DNA of 13,075 nt from Candidatus Avipropionibacterium avicola (GTDB taxonomy: Bacteria > Actinomycetota > Actinomycetes > Propionibacteriales > Propionibacteriaceae): positions 1 to 13,075 of the forward strand of contig DVLP01000073.1 of assembly GCA_018715445.1 (NCBI GenBank). The letters run 5' to 3'. Position 1 is the stretch's first letter; each line of letters begins with the position of its first letter. The position numbers were made by a program, and so were the translations under genes. Positions 1 through 7,235 of the stretch are shown in pieces. The notes below the pieces were generated by a model. The model searched no databases. It was given only the letters and a program-made list of their open reading frames with translations, and had not been told where the DNA came from.

Positions 1-396
1 CAGCATGTACAGCACGACCACGGTGCCCAGCGACAGGCTGGCCAGGACCAGGCCCAGGATGGTGCCGGTCAGGCTGACCAGGCTGAAGAAGCCGAACCAG
101 ATCACGACGGCGACGCCGAGCACGATCAGCACCGCGATCGGGGCACCGACCTGGACCGCGGTCCGCTGCATCGGGGGCCGGTACGCGTTCGGGTTCGGTG
201 CGTTGTTGGTGTGGAGGAACCCCTGGGGTTGCGGTACGGCCTGACCCGGCTGGGGCGGCGGCATGGCCGTGCCGGCCGTGGCTTGTCCGGCCATGGGCTG
301 ACCGGCGATGGGCTGACCGGTCGTGGGCTGTCCGCCCGGGGGCGGACCAGGGGGTCGGGGCCCACCCGGCTGTGGTGCACCGCTCGGATCGGACAT
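1..396 (-). CDS. Proline/glutamine-rich membrane protein, N-terminal part (partial)
   Basis: The 132 visible codons have no stop, so the gene runs off the left edge. It starts at an ATG (complement of 394-396), with a GAGGAG Shine-Dalgarno sequence 10 nt upstream on the minus strand. Residues 1-75 are a low-complexity tail rich in Pro, Gly and Gln, including four tandem GQPxx pentapeptides at residues 22-41. Two hydrophobic segments follow at about 84-106 and 110-132; the second reaches the window edge. A disordered Pro/Gln/Gly-rich cytoplasmic tail before a membrane domain is common in actinobacterial envelope proteins, but I do not recognise the family. The gene is divergent from mfd with a 67-bp gap. 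That this is coding is fairly secure; its function is unknown. Confidence 0.75.
   Translation of the reverse strand, partial: MSDPSGAPQPGGPRPPGPPPGGQPTTGQPIAGQPMAGQATAGTAMPPPQPGQAVPQPQGFLHTNNAPNPNAYRPPMQRTAVQVGAPIAVLIVLGVAVVIWFGFFSLVSLTGTILGLVLASLSLGTVVVLYML
274..333 (-). repeat. Four 15-bp tandem repeats coding GQPxx pentapeptides
   Basis: Within the partial minus-strand gene, residues 22-41 read GQPTT, GQPIA, GQPMA and GQATA, which is four imperfect in-frame 15-bp repeats. Such arrays can change copy number by slippage without breaking the frame. Confidence 0.7.
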
Positions 397-427
397 CGGC
401 TGGTGACTCCTCAGGATCGACAATGGC

Positions 428-443
428 GACACCACAGTGTGTC
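428..443. promoter_or_regulatory. Inverted repeat between divergent genes
   Basis: GACAC at 428-432 and GTGTC at 439-443 form a perfect 5-bp inverted repeat with a 6-bp spacer. It lies in the 67-bp gap between the minus-strand membrane gene and mfd, where an operator could act on both. The arms are short, so chance is possible. Confidence 0.25.
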
Positions 444-459
444 ACTCCGAGGATCGCGG

Positions 460-465
460 TACAGT
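460..465 (+). promoter_or_regulatory. -10-like TACAGT, 7 nt before the GTG at 473
   Basis: TACAGT fits the actinobacterial TANNNT -10 pattern. It sits 7 nt before an in-frame GTG at 473, the geometry of a leaderless mRNA. If real, mfd would start at 473 rather than at 464. No convincing -35 is visible. Confidence 0.35.
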
Positions 466-3400
466 GCCTTCAGTGAGCCAACCTGCCTCCACCAGCACTG
501 CCGCAGGGTCCCGGCGCAACTCCGACCCCACGATCCCGACCGATCACCTCGCACCCCTGTCCGGGGTCGTCGACGTGGTCGCGAACGAGCCAGCGGTCGC
601 CGATGCGCTGGACTCCGCCCGCAGCCGCAACCTCCACAGCCACGACCTGACGATGCCGCCCGCGCTGCGGCCCCCGGTGGTCGCGGCACTGAGTCGTACC
701 CGCCCGGTGCTGGTGGTCTGCTCCACCTACCGCGAGGCCGAGGAGCAGGCGGCGGTGCTGGCCGACCTGCTGCCCGCCGACGACGTCGCCTACTACCCGG
801 CCTGGGAGACGCTGCCCCATGAGCGGCTGAGCCCCCGGTCCGACACCGTGGGGCGTCGTCTCGAGGTGCTGCGCCGGTTGACCGGGACCGACCCGGACCG
901 ACCGGCCCCACGCGTCATCGTCGCCCCGGTGCGCAGCGTGCTGCAGCCCCAGGTGAAGGGGCTGGGCCAGCTGCGTCCGGTCCGGATCGTGTCCGGCCAG
1001 GACTACGAGATCGCCGAGCTCGCCGAAGCGCTGGTGGGGGCGGCCTACGTACGGGTCGACCTGGTCGAGCGGCGCGGCGAGTTCGCCGTCCGTGGCGGCA
1101 TCCTCGACGTCTTCCCGCCCACCGAGGAGCATCCGCTGCGGATCGACTTCTTCGGGGACACCGTGGAGGAGATCCGCCACTTCCAGGTCGCCGACCAACG
1201 CTCCGACGAGGAGCTGGTCGAGGCGTTCACCGCGTTCCCGTGTCGGGAGTTGCTGCTGACCGACCAGGTCCGTGAGCGGGCTGCCGCCCTCGTGCCGCAG
1301 CACCCCGAGATCGCCGAGATGTTGGAGCGGATCGCTGCCGGCCACGCGGTCGACGGCATGGAGTCGCTGTCCCCGGCCCTGGTCGAGGGCATGGAGCTGC
1401 TGATCGAGCTCCTGCCAGCCGACACCCTGGTGACGGTCTGCGATCCCGAGCTGGTCCGCGGCAGGGCCCGTGACCTGGTCGCCACCAGCGAGGAGTTCCG
1501 CGCCGCCTCCTGGGCGGCTGCGGCGGCCGGCGGTACGGCGCCGATCGACCTCGGGGCCTCGGCCTACGCCGAGCTCGGTGACGTCCGTGGGCTGGCCCTC
1601 GAACGGGGGATGAGCTGGTGGGGACTCTCTCCGTTCGCCGCGGGCCCCGCCGACGCCGCCGAGCCGGTGCGGACCGAGGACGGCGAGGTCATCGACCTGT
1701 CGGCCTACGACACCGGCGGCCTGCGCGGGGTCACGATCGCGGCCCAGGGTCCGCAGGAATGGCACGGCGACACCGAGGCCGCGGTGGCGGCCATGACCGA
1801 GCAGACCGGTGCCGGGCAGCGGGTCGTGGTGGTCACCGAGGGTCGCGGCCTGGCCGAGCGGGTCAGCGAGATCCTCAACGACGCCCAGGTCGGTTTTCGC
1901 CTGCTCGACGACCTGACCGCAGAGCCCGAGACCGGCATGGTCTCGATCACGACCGGTGCCCTGCGACACGGATTCTCCTTGCCCGGTGCGGATCTGGTGG
2001 TCCACACCGGTGATGACCTGGCCGGGCACCGTGGCACCCAGGAGCGGGGCCAGCGCTCCATGCCGCGCCGCCGCAAGAACCAGGTCGACCCCCTCGAACT
2101 CACCCCGGGTGACCCGGTGGTCCATGACCAGCACGGCGTCGGACGCTATGTCGAGATGGTGCAGCGCACCGTCAAGGTCGACCCGCGCAGCCGACCCGGA
2201 CAGGGTCAGACCACGACGCGGGAGTACCTCGTCATCGAGTACGCCGCGTCCAAGAAGGGTCAGCCGCCGGATCGGTTGTTCGTCCCGATGGACCAACTCG
2301 ACCTGGTGACCCGCTACGTCGGTGGGGAGGCCCCCACCCTGGACCGGATGGGTGGGGCCGACTGGAGCAAGCGCAAGAGTCGCGCCCGTCGCGCGGTCCG
2401 CCAGATCGCCGCCGAGCTGATCAAGCTGTACGCGGCCCGCCAGGCCAGCCGGGGCCATGCCTTCGGGCCCGACACCCCGTGGCAGCGTGAGCTCGAGGAC
2501 GCCTTCGCCCACATCGAGACCCCCGACCAGTTGTCCGCGGTCGACGAGGTCAAGCGCGACATGGAGCAGATCGTCCCGATGGACCGACTGATCTGTGGCG
2601 ATGTCGGCTACGGCAAGACCGAGATCGCGGTCCGGGCAGCGTTCAAGGCCGTCCAGGACGGCAAGCAGGTGGCCGTGCTGGTCCCGACGACCCTGCTGGT
2701 GCAGCAGCACCAGGCCACCTTCGCCGATCGCTACGCCGGCTTCCCGGTCAAGGTCGCCGGACTGTCACGGTTCTCCAGCGAGTCCGACACCCGCGCCACC
2801 CTCGACGGGATCGCCGACGGCAGCGTCGACGTGGTCGTGGGCACCCACCGGATCTTCGGCAAGGAGGTCCAGTTCAAGGATCTCGGCCTGGTGATCATCG
2901 ACGAGGAGCAGCGCTTCGGGGTCGAGCACAAGGAGGAGCTGAAGCGCCTCCGTACCCATGTCGACGTGCTGGCGATGTCGGCGACCCCGATCCCGCGCAC
3001 CCTGGAGATGGCGGTCACCGGGATCCGGGAGATGTCGACCATCGCGACCCCACCGGAGGAACGCCACCCGGTGCTCACCTTTGCCGGCTCGTACGACGAG
3101 GGTCAGGTCGTCGCGGCCATCCGTCGTGAGCTGCTGCGCGAGGGCCAGGCGTTCTACGTCCACAATCGGGTCCAGTCGATCGAGAAGACCGCCCGGCGCC
3201 TGCGCGAGCTGATGCCCGAGGCGCGGATCGTCACCGCCCACGGCCAGATGAGCGAGAAGCAGCTCGAGCAGGTCATGCTCGACTTCTGGGAGCGCCGGGC
3301 CGACGTGCTGGTCTCCACCACCATCGTCGAGGCCGGTCTCGACATCTCGAGCGCGAACACCTTGATCATCGAGCGTGCCGACCTGCTCGGGCTGTCGCAG

Positions 3401-4174
3401 CTGCACCAGCTGCGTGGTCGGGTGGGCCGTGGTCGCGAGCGCGGCTACGCGTACTTCTTCTACCCTCCGGACAAGCCGCTCACCGAGACCGCGCACGACC
3501 GGTTGGCCACCATCTCGGCGCACACCGACCTGGGCGCCGGCATGGCGATCGCGATGAAGGACCTCGAGATCCGCGGCGCCGGCAACCTGCTCGGCGGGGA
3601 ACAGTCGGGCCACATCGCCGACGTCGGCTTCGACCTGTACGTACGGCTGGTGGGGGAGGCGGTCGCCGAGTTCCGGGGCGACCAGTCCGAACCGGAGCCG
3701 GAGGTACGCCTCGAGCTCACCGTCGATGCCCACCTGCCGGAGGACTACATCGAGTCCGAACGGCTGCGGCTGGAGATGTACAAGCGGCTCGCCGAGGTCC
3801 GTGCTGTCGAGGACCTGGTCGAGGTGGAGGCCGAGCTGGAGGACCGCTACGGCGAGCTCCCGGCCCCGGTCCACACCCTGCTCGACGTCGCCCGGCTCCG
3901 GATCGCGGTCCGCGCCGCCGGACTCACCGAGGTCGTCACCCAGGGCAACTCGATCCGGTTCTCCCCGGCGGACCTGCCGGACTCGCGCAAGCTGCGGCTG
4001 ACCCGGCTGTATCCGGGCACCGTGGTCAAGGCCCAACAGCACCAGATCCTGGTGCCACGGCCGAAGACCGGTGGGATCGGAGGCAGTCCGCTCGCCGACC
4101 AGCCGTTGCTGCAGTGGTGCGCCGATCTGGTGAAGACCGTCTTCGACCGTCCGGCGGTGGACCAGCAGCCGTAG
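464..4174 (+). CDS. mfd: Transcription-repair coupling factor Mfd
   Basis: This superfamily 2 DNA translocase removes RNA polymerase stalled at lesions and recruits UvrA. The protein has 1236 residues, slightly long for the family. Residues from about 30 to 370 form the UvrB-like region. A CarD-like RNA-polymerase interaction domain starts near residue 548 (DPVVHDQHGVGRY, 550-562). The motor carries Walker A GDVGYGKT (712-719), DEEQ (813-816), SATPIPRT (about 839), VSTTIVEAGLDI (about 950) and QLRGRVGRGR (from 982). The C-terminal TRCF domain lies at about 1080-1180. The start is a GTG with a GAGGAT Shine-Dalgarno sequence 9 nt upstream. A GTG at 473 (leaderless, from TACAGT) and one at 437 are alternatives; 437 lies upstream of that ribosome-binding site and adds an unlikely peptide. 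All key motifs are intact, so function is near certain. Confidence 0.97.
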   Translation: MPSVSQPASTSTAAGSRRNSDPTIPTDHLAPLSGVVDVVANEPAVADALDSARSRNLHSHDLTMPPALRPPVVAALSRTRPVLVVCSTYREAEEQAAVLADLLPADDVAYYPAWETLPHERLSPRSDTVGRRLEVLRRLTGTDPDRPAPRVIVAPVRSVLQPQVKGLGQLRPVRIVSGQDYEIAELAEALVGAAYVRVDLVERRGEFAVRGGILDVFPPTEEHPLRIDFFGDTVEEIRHFQVADQRSDEELVEAFTAFPCRELLLTDQVRERAAALVPQHPEIAEMLERIAAGHAVDGMESLSPALVEGMELLIELLPADTLVTVCDPELVRGRARDLVATSEEFRAASWAAAAAGGTAPIDLGASAYAELGDVRGLALERGMSWWGLSPFAAGPADAAEPVRTEDGEVIDLSAYDTGGLRGVTIAAQGPQEWHGDTEAAVAAMTEQTGAGQRVVVVTEGRGLAERVSEILNDAQVGFRLLDDLTAEPETGMVSITTGALRHGFSLPGADLVVHTGDDLAGHRGTQERGQRSMPRRRKNQVDPLELTPGDPVVHDQHGVGRYVEMVQRTVKVDPRSRPGQGQTTTREYLVIEYAASKKGQPPDRLFVPMDQLDLVTRYVGGEAPTLDRMGGADWSKRKSRARRAVRQIAAELIKLYAARQASRGHAFGPDTPWQRELEDAFAHIETPDQLSAVDEVKRDMEQIVPMDRLICGDVGYGKTEIAVRAAFKAVQDGKQVAVLVPTTLLVQQHQATFADRYAGFPVKVAGLSRFSSESDTRATLDGIADGSVDVVVGTHRIFGKEVQFKDLGLVIIDEEQRFGVEHKEELKRLRTHVDVLAMSATPIPRTLEMAVTGIREMSTIATPPEERHPVLTFAGSYDEGQVVAAIRRELLREGQAFYVHNRVQSIEKTARRLRELMPEARIVTAHGQMSEKQLEQVMLDFWERRADVLVSTTIVEAGLDISSANTLIIERADLLGLSQLHQLRGRVGRGRERGYAYFFYPPDKPLTETAHDRLATISAHTDLGAGMAIAMKDLEIRGAGNLLGGEQSGHIADVGFDLYVRLVGEAVAEFRGDQSEPEPEVRLELTVDAHLPEDYIESERLRLEMYKRLAEVRAVEDLVEVEAELEDRYGELPAPVHTLLDVARLRIAVRAAGLTEVVTQGNSIRFSPADLPDSRKLRLTRLYPGTVVKAQQHQILVPRPKTGGIGGSPLADQPLLQWCADLVKTVFDRPAVDQQP

Positions 4175-4215
4175 GGCATTACCATTGCCCGAGGACCGCC
4201 CCGGCCGGGTGGTCC
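4174..4215 (+). terminator. Two hairpins directly after mfd
   Basis: The first hairpin is GGGCA (4174-4178) with TGCCC (4186-4190) and starts at the last base of the mfd stop. The second pairs 4193-4201 with 4207-4215: nine base pairs, including one G-T, around a 5-nt loop. No T-run follows, as is common for actinobacterial terminators. They may end or attenuate transcription into the next gene. Confidence 0.4.
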
Positions 4216-4248
4216 GCAGACGTCAGCCCGAGGCCATCAGGAGACCTT

Positions 4249-4809
4249 GTGAACGCCGAGACCCCGACCACTGCTGCTGCCCGTCGTCCCTCGGGACGAC
4301 GGGGCCGCGTCGCCGTGCTGGTGGCGTTGCTGATCGGCGCGCTGACGATGCTCGGGGCCTGCACCTCGAACTCGGTCGCGGTCTACGTCGACGGTCGCCC
4401 CGTGCTGACCACCACCGAGCTGGACCAGATGGCGGCCGCCTTCGAGGGCTCGGAGATCGAGGCCACCCGTGAGGGAATCCTGACCGTGCTGATCTACAAG
4501 GAGATCGCCGAGCAGGCGGCGGCCGAGCGTGGCGTCGAGCTGACCGACGAGGTCCGCGCGCAGATCCAGCAGACCGTCGGCGAGCAGTCGAACCCGACCG
4601 TCGAGGACCTGCTGATCGCCCAGGAGGAGGCCGGCGCCCTGTTCGGTGTGATGGAGGAGCAGCAGGCCGGTCTGGCCGAGCAGGTGCTCGCAGGAGCCGA
4701 TGTGTCGGTCAACCCGCGGTACGGCACCTGGGCCTCCACCGCTCAGGGGTACGGCGTGCTCACCCCGCAGGGTCTGGCTGAGCCGGCTGCCGTCGAAGAG
4801 AATGGCTGA
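4249..4809 (+). CDS. SurA N-terminal-like lipoprotein
   Basis: The 186-residue protein starts at GTG 4249, with an AGGAG Shine-Dalgarno sequence ending 6 nt upstream. An Arg-rich N-terminus (12-20) and hydrophobic helix (21-34) lead to a lipobox, LGAC, with the lipidated Cys at residue 38. The mature part begins NSVAVYVDGRPVLTTTELDQM. This resembles the N-terminal chaperone domain of SurA/PrsA-type proteins, in which a short strand precedes a helix bundle. No parvulin isomerase domain follows, so a holdase or scaffold role on the outer face of the membrane is more likely than prolyl isomerisation (inference). It overlaps mazG by 8 bp, so the two are probably co-transcribed and translationally coupled. 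Lipoprotein assignment is strong; the SurA link rests on pattern recognition. Confidence 0.85.
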   Translation: MNAETPTTAAARRPSGRRGRVAVLVALLIGALTMLGACTSNSVAVYVDGRPVLTTTELDQMAAAFEGSEIEATREGILTVLIYKEIAEQAAAERGVELTDEVRAQIQQTVGEQSNPTVEDLLIAQEEAGALFGVMEEQQAGLAEQVLAGADVSVNPRYGTWASTAQGYGVLTPQGLAEPAAVEENG

Positions 4810-5419
4810 GTCGAGCGGAGTCGACCGCCTCGTCGAGGTGATGGCCCGTCTGCGGGCCGAGGACGACTGGGATGCCGAGCAGACCCATCGCAGCCTGGTG
4901 CCGTTCCTGGTCGAGGAGGCCTGCGAGCTGATCGAGGCCATCGAGGACGGCACCGAGGCCGATCTGGTGGAGGAGCTGGGCGACCTGTTGTTCCACATCT
5001 CCTTCCACTGTGCGATCGGCGAGGAGCAGCAGCGTTTCGACCTGGCTGAGGTCGCTGACCGGGTCACCGACAAGCTGGTCCGGCGCCATCCCCACATCTT
5101 CGCCGATGACGACGCCCCGGAGGACCCGGCGGCCGCGTGGGAGGCGGCCAAGGCCCAGGAGAAGGCGCGCACCTCGAGCCTGGACGGGATCCCGTACCGA
5201 CTCTCGGCGCTGGCCCGGACCGCCAAGGTCCTCGACCGGGCAGCCAGCCGCCAGGTCCCGCTCGAGCTGCCGGCCGTCGAGCCGATCAGCGCGGACGAGC
5301 TCGGTGAGGATCTGCTCGCCCTGACGCTGCGGGCCCGGGCGAGCGGGCTCGATGCCGAACAGGTGATGCGTGACGTGCTGCGTCGCCTCGAGAGTCAGGT
5401 CCAGGCCGCCGAGGCGTAG
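4802..5419 (+). CDS. mazG: MazG family nucleoside triphosphate pyrophosphohydrolase
   Basis: MazG enzymes hydrolyse NTPs/dNTPs to the monophosphate and pyrophosphate, cleaning the nucleotide pool. The 205-residue protein has one recognisable MazG domain at about 7-110. It shows the entry motif W23DAEQTHRSL, the metal-binding EExxE (E38, E39, E42) and the downstream ExxD (E58, D61). The C-terminal half lacks a second full motif, as expected for the actinobacterial form, which is shorter than the two-domain E. coli enzyme. ATG 4802 is chosen because it overlaps the lipoprotein stop (ATGGCTGA). Upstream in-frame codons run inside the lipoprotein gene and give an unlikely peptide. The position after mfd matches M. 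tuberculosis Rv1021. Confidence 0.93.
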   Translation: MAESSGVDRLVEVMARLRAEDDWDAEQTHRSLVPFLVEEACELIEAIEDGTEADLVEELGDLLFHISFHCAIGEEQQRFDLAEVADRVTDKLVRRHPHIFADDDAPEDPAAAWEAAKAQEKARTSSLDGIPYRLSALARTAKVLDRAASRQVPLELPAVEPISADELGEDLLALTLRARASGLDAEQVMRDVLRRLESQVQAAEA

Positions 5420-5427
5420 TCGACGGA

Positions 5428-5441
5428 CCCGGCTGACCGGG
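5428..5441 (+). terminator. Short GC hairpin after mazG
   Basis: CCCGG (5428-5432), loop CTGA and CCGGG (5437-5441) form a compact tetraloop hairpin 9 bp after the mazG stop. No T-run follows. It may end the mfd-lipoprotein-mazG unit. Confidence 0.35.
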
Positions 5442-5508
5442 CGGTGACCGGCGGGTGAAGCGCAGCCGACGGGTTGACCGTTTCGCCCCTCGGCGCCCGG
5501 AACTGTCC

Positions 5509-5514
5509 TACTGT
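5509..5514 (+). promoter_or_regulatory. -10-like TACTGT before the wall-hydrolase gene
   Basis: TACTGT lies 42 nt before the ATG at 5557, in the 137-bp gap after mazG, and would leave a leader containing the GGAGAGG ribosome-binding site. A TTGACC at 5474-5479 resembles a -35 but is 29 bp away, too far for a normal pair. Confidence 0.3.
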
Positions 5515-5556
5515 GAGGGACCGAACCGTCATCCCCCAACGGAGAGGAACAGCACG

Positions 5557-6480
5557 ATGCACACCTTCAGCAGACGTCGGATGGTCACCCTCACAGCCGC
5601 CCTCGGAGTCGGCGCCACCCTCGCCAGTACGGCCTCGCCCCGCTCGTGGGCGGCGAACAACAACGAGACCGCGTGGAACTTCTTCACCGGCAAGGGCCTG
5701 TCCCAGGCCCAGACCGCCGGCCTGATCGGCAACTTCATCGTCGAGTCCGGTGCCGACCCCATCAACCCGGCCTCCGAGCAGCACGGCGGTGGCCCCGGCC
5801 GCGGCATCGCGCAGTGGGAGGGCAGCCGACGCTCCGAGCTGTACGCCTACGCCGACTCCCGCGGCCTGGCCTGGTCGAACCTCGGTCTCCAGCTGGACTT
5901 CGTGTGGAAGGAGTTCACCAGCACCGAGAGCGCCGCCCTCGCCAAGATCAAGGCCACCACCACGCCCAGCGCAGCAGCCGTCGCGGTCCGCAAGTACTAC
6001 GAGCGGCCCTCCGCCCATGCCGACCAGGCCCGCATCAGCGCCGCAGAGCTGATCTACTCGCGGTACGGGGACGGCTCAACCCCGCCGCCGTCCGACACCA
6101 CCTTCCCGCTGCTCAAGAGCGGTGCCTCCGGCGCGGCGGTCACCACCGCGCAGTACCTGCTGCGTGGCAAGGGACAGAAGCTGGACGTCGACGGCCGCTT
6201 CGGCCCCGGGACCCTGGCCGCGGCCAAGGCCTTCCAGAAGGCGCAGGGCCTGGTGGTCGACGGGGTCATCGGTCCCCGCACCTGGTTGGCCCTGGTCCCG
6301 AAGCTGCGCAACGGCTCGAAGGGCGACGCCGTCCGTGCCCTGCAGAGCGAGTTGAAGATCGAGATCGACGGCAGCTTCGGCCCGGCCACCGAGAAGGCGG
6401 TCCGCAGCCATCAGGACAAGGCCGGACTCGAGGTCGACGGCGTGGTCGGACCCATCACCTGGGGCAGCCTGATCAGCTGA
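5557..6480 (+). CDS. Secreted peptidoglycan hydrolase: phage-tail-lysozyme-type domain plus two peptidoglycan-binding domains
   Basis: The 307-residue protein starts at ATG 5557, with GGAGAGG 9 nt upstream. The N-terminus S5-RRRMV followed by a hydrophobic stretch (10-26) and a likely cut after SWA (30-32) looks like a twin-arginine signal peptide. Residues about 35-170 resemble the phage-tail-lysozyme (Phage_lysozyme2) fold: ETAWNFFTGKGLS, then GLIGNFIVESG with the probable catalytic Glu63, then GRGIAQWEGSRR (81-92). Two PG_binding_1 domains follow at about 185-245 and 248-307, each with the DG-x-F/I-GP signature. It should cleave cell-wall glycan outside the membrane. It sits between mazG and eno, the place of the lytic transglycosylase gene lpqU in M. 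tuberculosis. Despite the domain name there is no phage context. Domain calls are strong; exact bond specificity is inferred. Confidence 0.9.
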   Translation: MHTFSRRRMVTLTAALGVGATLASTASPRSWAANNNETAWNFFTGKGLSQAQTAGLIGNFIVESGADPINPASEQHGGGPGRGIAQWEGSRRSELYAYADSRGLAWSNLGLQLDFVWKEFTSTESAALAKIKATTTPSAAAVAVRKYYERPSAHADQARISAAELIYSRYGDGSTPPPSDTTFPLLKSGASGAAVTTAQYLLRGKGQKLDVDGRFGPGTLAAAKAFQKAQGLVVDGVIGPRTWLALVPKLRNGSKGDAVRALQSELKIEIDGSFGPATEKAVRSHQDKAGLEVDGVVGPITWGSLIS

Positions 6481-6481
6481 C

Positions 6482-6505
6482 GCCCCGACCCCGAGCTTGG
6501 GGGGC
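6482..6505 (+). terminator. Hairpin after the wall-hydrolase gene
   Basis: Two base pairs after the stop, CCCC (6489-6492) faces GGGG (6499-6502) around GAGCTT, and GCCCC at 6482-6486 can instead pair with the G-run to 6505. The core resembles a shortened copy of the 19-bp element that follows. Probably a terminator. Confidence 0.45.
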
Positions 6506-6512
6506 CCACGCT

Positions 6513-6581
6513 CCCCGAGCTCGTCGAGGGGCTAACGATCCCCGAGCTCGAGGGCTTACGACTCCCGAGCTCGTCGAGGGG
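6513..6581. repeat. Mini-array of the 19-bp element between convergent genes
   Basis: Three direct copies lie here. 6513-6531 is perfect CCCCGAGCTCGTCGAGGGG, 6540-6554 lacks internal bases, and 6563-6581 differs at the first base. The 8-bp spacers CTAACGAT and CTTACGAC are alike, so the repeating unit is really 23-27 bp. The last copy ends exactly beside the stop codon of the minus-strand gene. Its position between two convergent genes suits a bidirectional transcription stop. Confidence 0.85.
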
Positions 6582-7073
6582 TCAGATGTCCTGCTCGTCC
6601 AGTGGGCAGCGAGCGCCGTTGCGCTCCAGCAGTTGACGAGCCTTGCGCAGCCGTGACCGTCCTGGCCAAGCGATCAGGACGGTCATGGCCGCGGCGAGCA
6701 GGAGCCCGATCAGCACGGCCATGGCGTTGATCGGCAGGACGAAGCCGAGGGCGAACAGCACCAACGCGCTGCCGTCAGCCAGCGCCATTTGGACGAAGGT
6801 GGCCGACTGGAGCCTCATCAGACCGGCCACCAGCGGGTTGGGCTCGTCCTGGTCCAACGGTCTGATGAAGGTGCCGGCGGTCAGCAGCGCCACGACGCCG
6901 CCCACCAGTCCGAGCCCGACCGCGATCACGAGTTGCGTGGCATCGAGCTCGACCTCGGGGAGGATGACCTGGGCGATCACGCCGAGCACCACCATGGTGC
7001 CGGCCATCGCCATCACCATCATCCGCAATGGGGCCAGTCGTTGCTTCAGATCGATCGAGGTCGGCGCGCTCAT
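6582..7073 (-). CDS. Four-helix integral membrane protein of unknown function
   Basis: The 163-residue protein has hydrophobic segments at about 18-38, 47-68, 94-113 and 116-137, a basic stretch RSRLRKARQLLER after the last helix, and an acidic C-terminus. I recognise no family motif. The start is ATG (complement of 7071-7073). The same frame stays open far upstream, but that part reads as low-complexity peptide through the repeats, so it is not used. No Shine-Dalgarno sequence is visible, while TACGAT lies 7 nt upstream, suggesting a leaderless mRNA. It is the only complete gene here on the minus strand and is bracketed by clusters of the 19-bp element. It interrupts the conserved order, so it may be a lineage-specific insertion (inference). 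Confidence 0.8.
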   Translation of the reverse strand: MSAPTSIDLKQRLAPLRMMVMAMAGTMVVLGVIAQVILPEVELDATQLVIAVGLGLVGGVVALLTAGTFIRPLDQDEPNPLVAGLMRLQSATFVQMALADGSALVLFALGFVLPINAMAVLIGLLLAAAMTVLIAWPGRSRLRKARQLLERNGARCPLDEQDI

Positions 7074-7080
7074 GGGGCAG

Positions 7081-7086
7081 ATCGTA
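7081..7086 (-). promoter_or_regulatory. -10-like TACGAT for a leaderless start at 7073
   Basis: On the minus strand TACGAT is followed by 7 nt and then ATG. It fits TANNNT with leaderless spacing. No clear -35 is seen. Confidence 0.45.
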
Positions 7087-7113
7087 CGTGCTGACCGTTC
7101 CACCGTGGCCCCA

Positions 7114-7160
7114 CGACCCCCGAGCTCGAGTGCCCGACGACCCCCGAGCTCGTCGAGGGG
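7114..7160. repeat. Second cluster of the 19-bp element
   Basis: A 15-bp direct repeat CGACCCCCGAGCTCG occurs at 7114-7128 and 7138-7152. The second continues into a perfect 19-bp element (7142-7160); the first is cut short after CTCGAG. The base context (CGAC before, CAACGAT after) matches the 6513-6581 cluster, so both belong to one family. It lies upstream of the minus-strand membrane gene. Confidence 0.8.
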
Positions 7161-7223
7161 CAACGATCCCGCCGGACCCGGGACCCTGACCGAAAATCTG
7201 TGCCCTGTCCAAGGCCTGAACTG

Positions 7224-7229
7224 TAGGCT
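7224..7229 (+). promoter_or_regulatory. -10-like TAGGCT for a leaderless start at 7236
   Basis: TAGGCT is followed by 6 nt and the ATG at 7236, and no Shine-Dalgarno sequence is present. The same hexamer occurs upstream of eno at 7687. No clear -35 is seen. Confidence 0.45.
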
Positions 7230-7235
7230 GCCCTG

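Noticed and set aside
470..2710. 746-codon minus-strand open frame opposite mfd
   Set aside because: A mirror frame produced by GC-rich codon use. It has no domain sense and mfd is certain. The same holds for 2765-4042 and for 7635-8831 opposite eno.
5557..6480. Prophage remnant suggested by the tail-lysozyme domain
   Set aside because: It has its own export signal and wall-binding domains, sits in conserved chromosomal order, and has no phage genes nearby.
6481..6581. Possible CRISPR array
   Set aside because: Spacers are only 8 bp and similar to each other, repeat lengths vary, and there is no cas gene.
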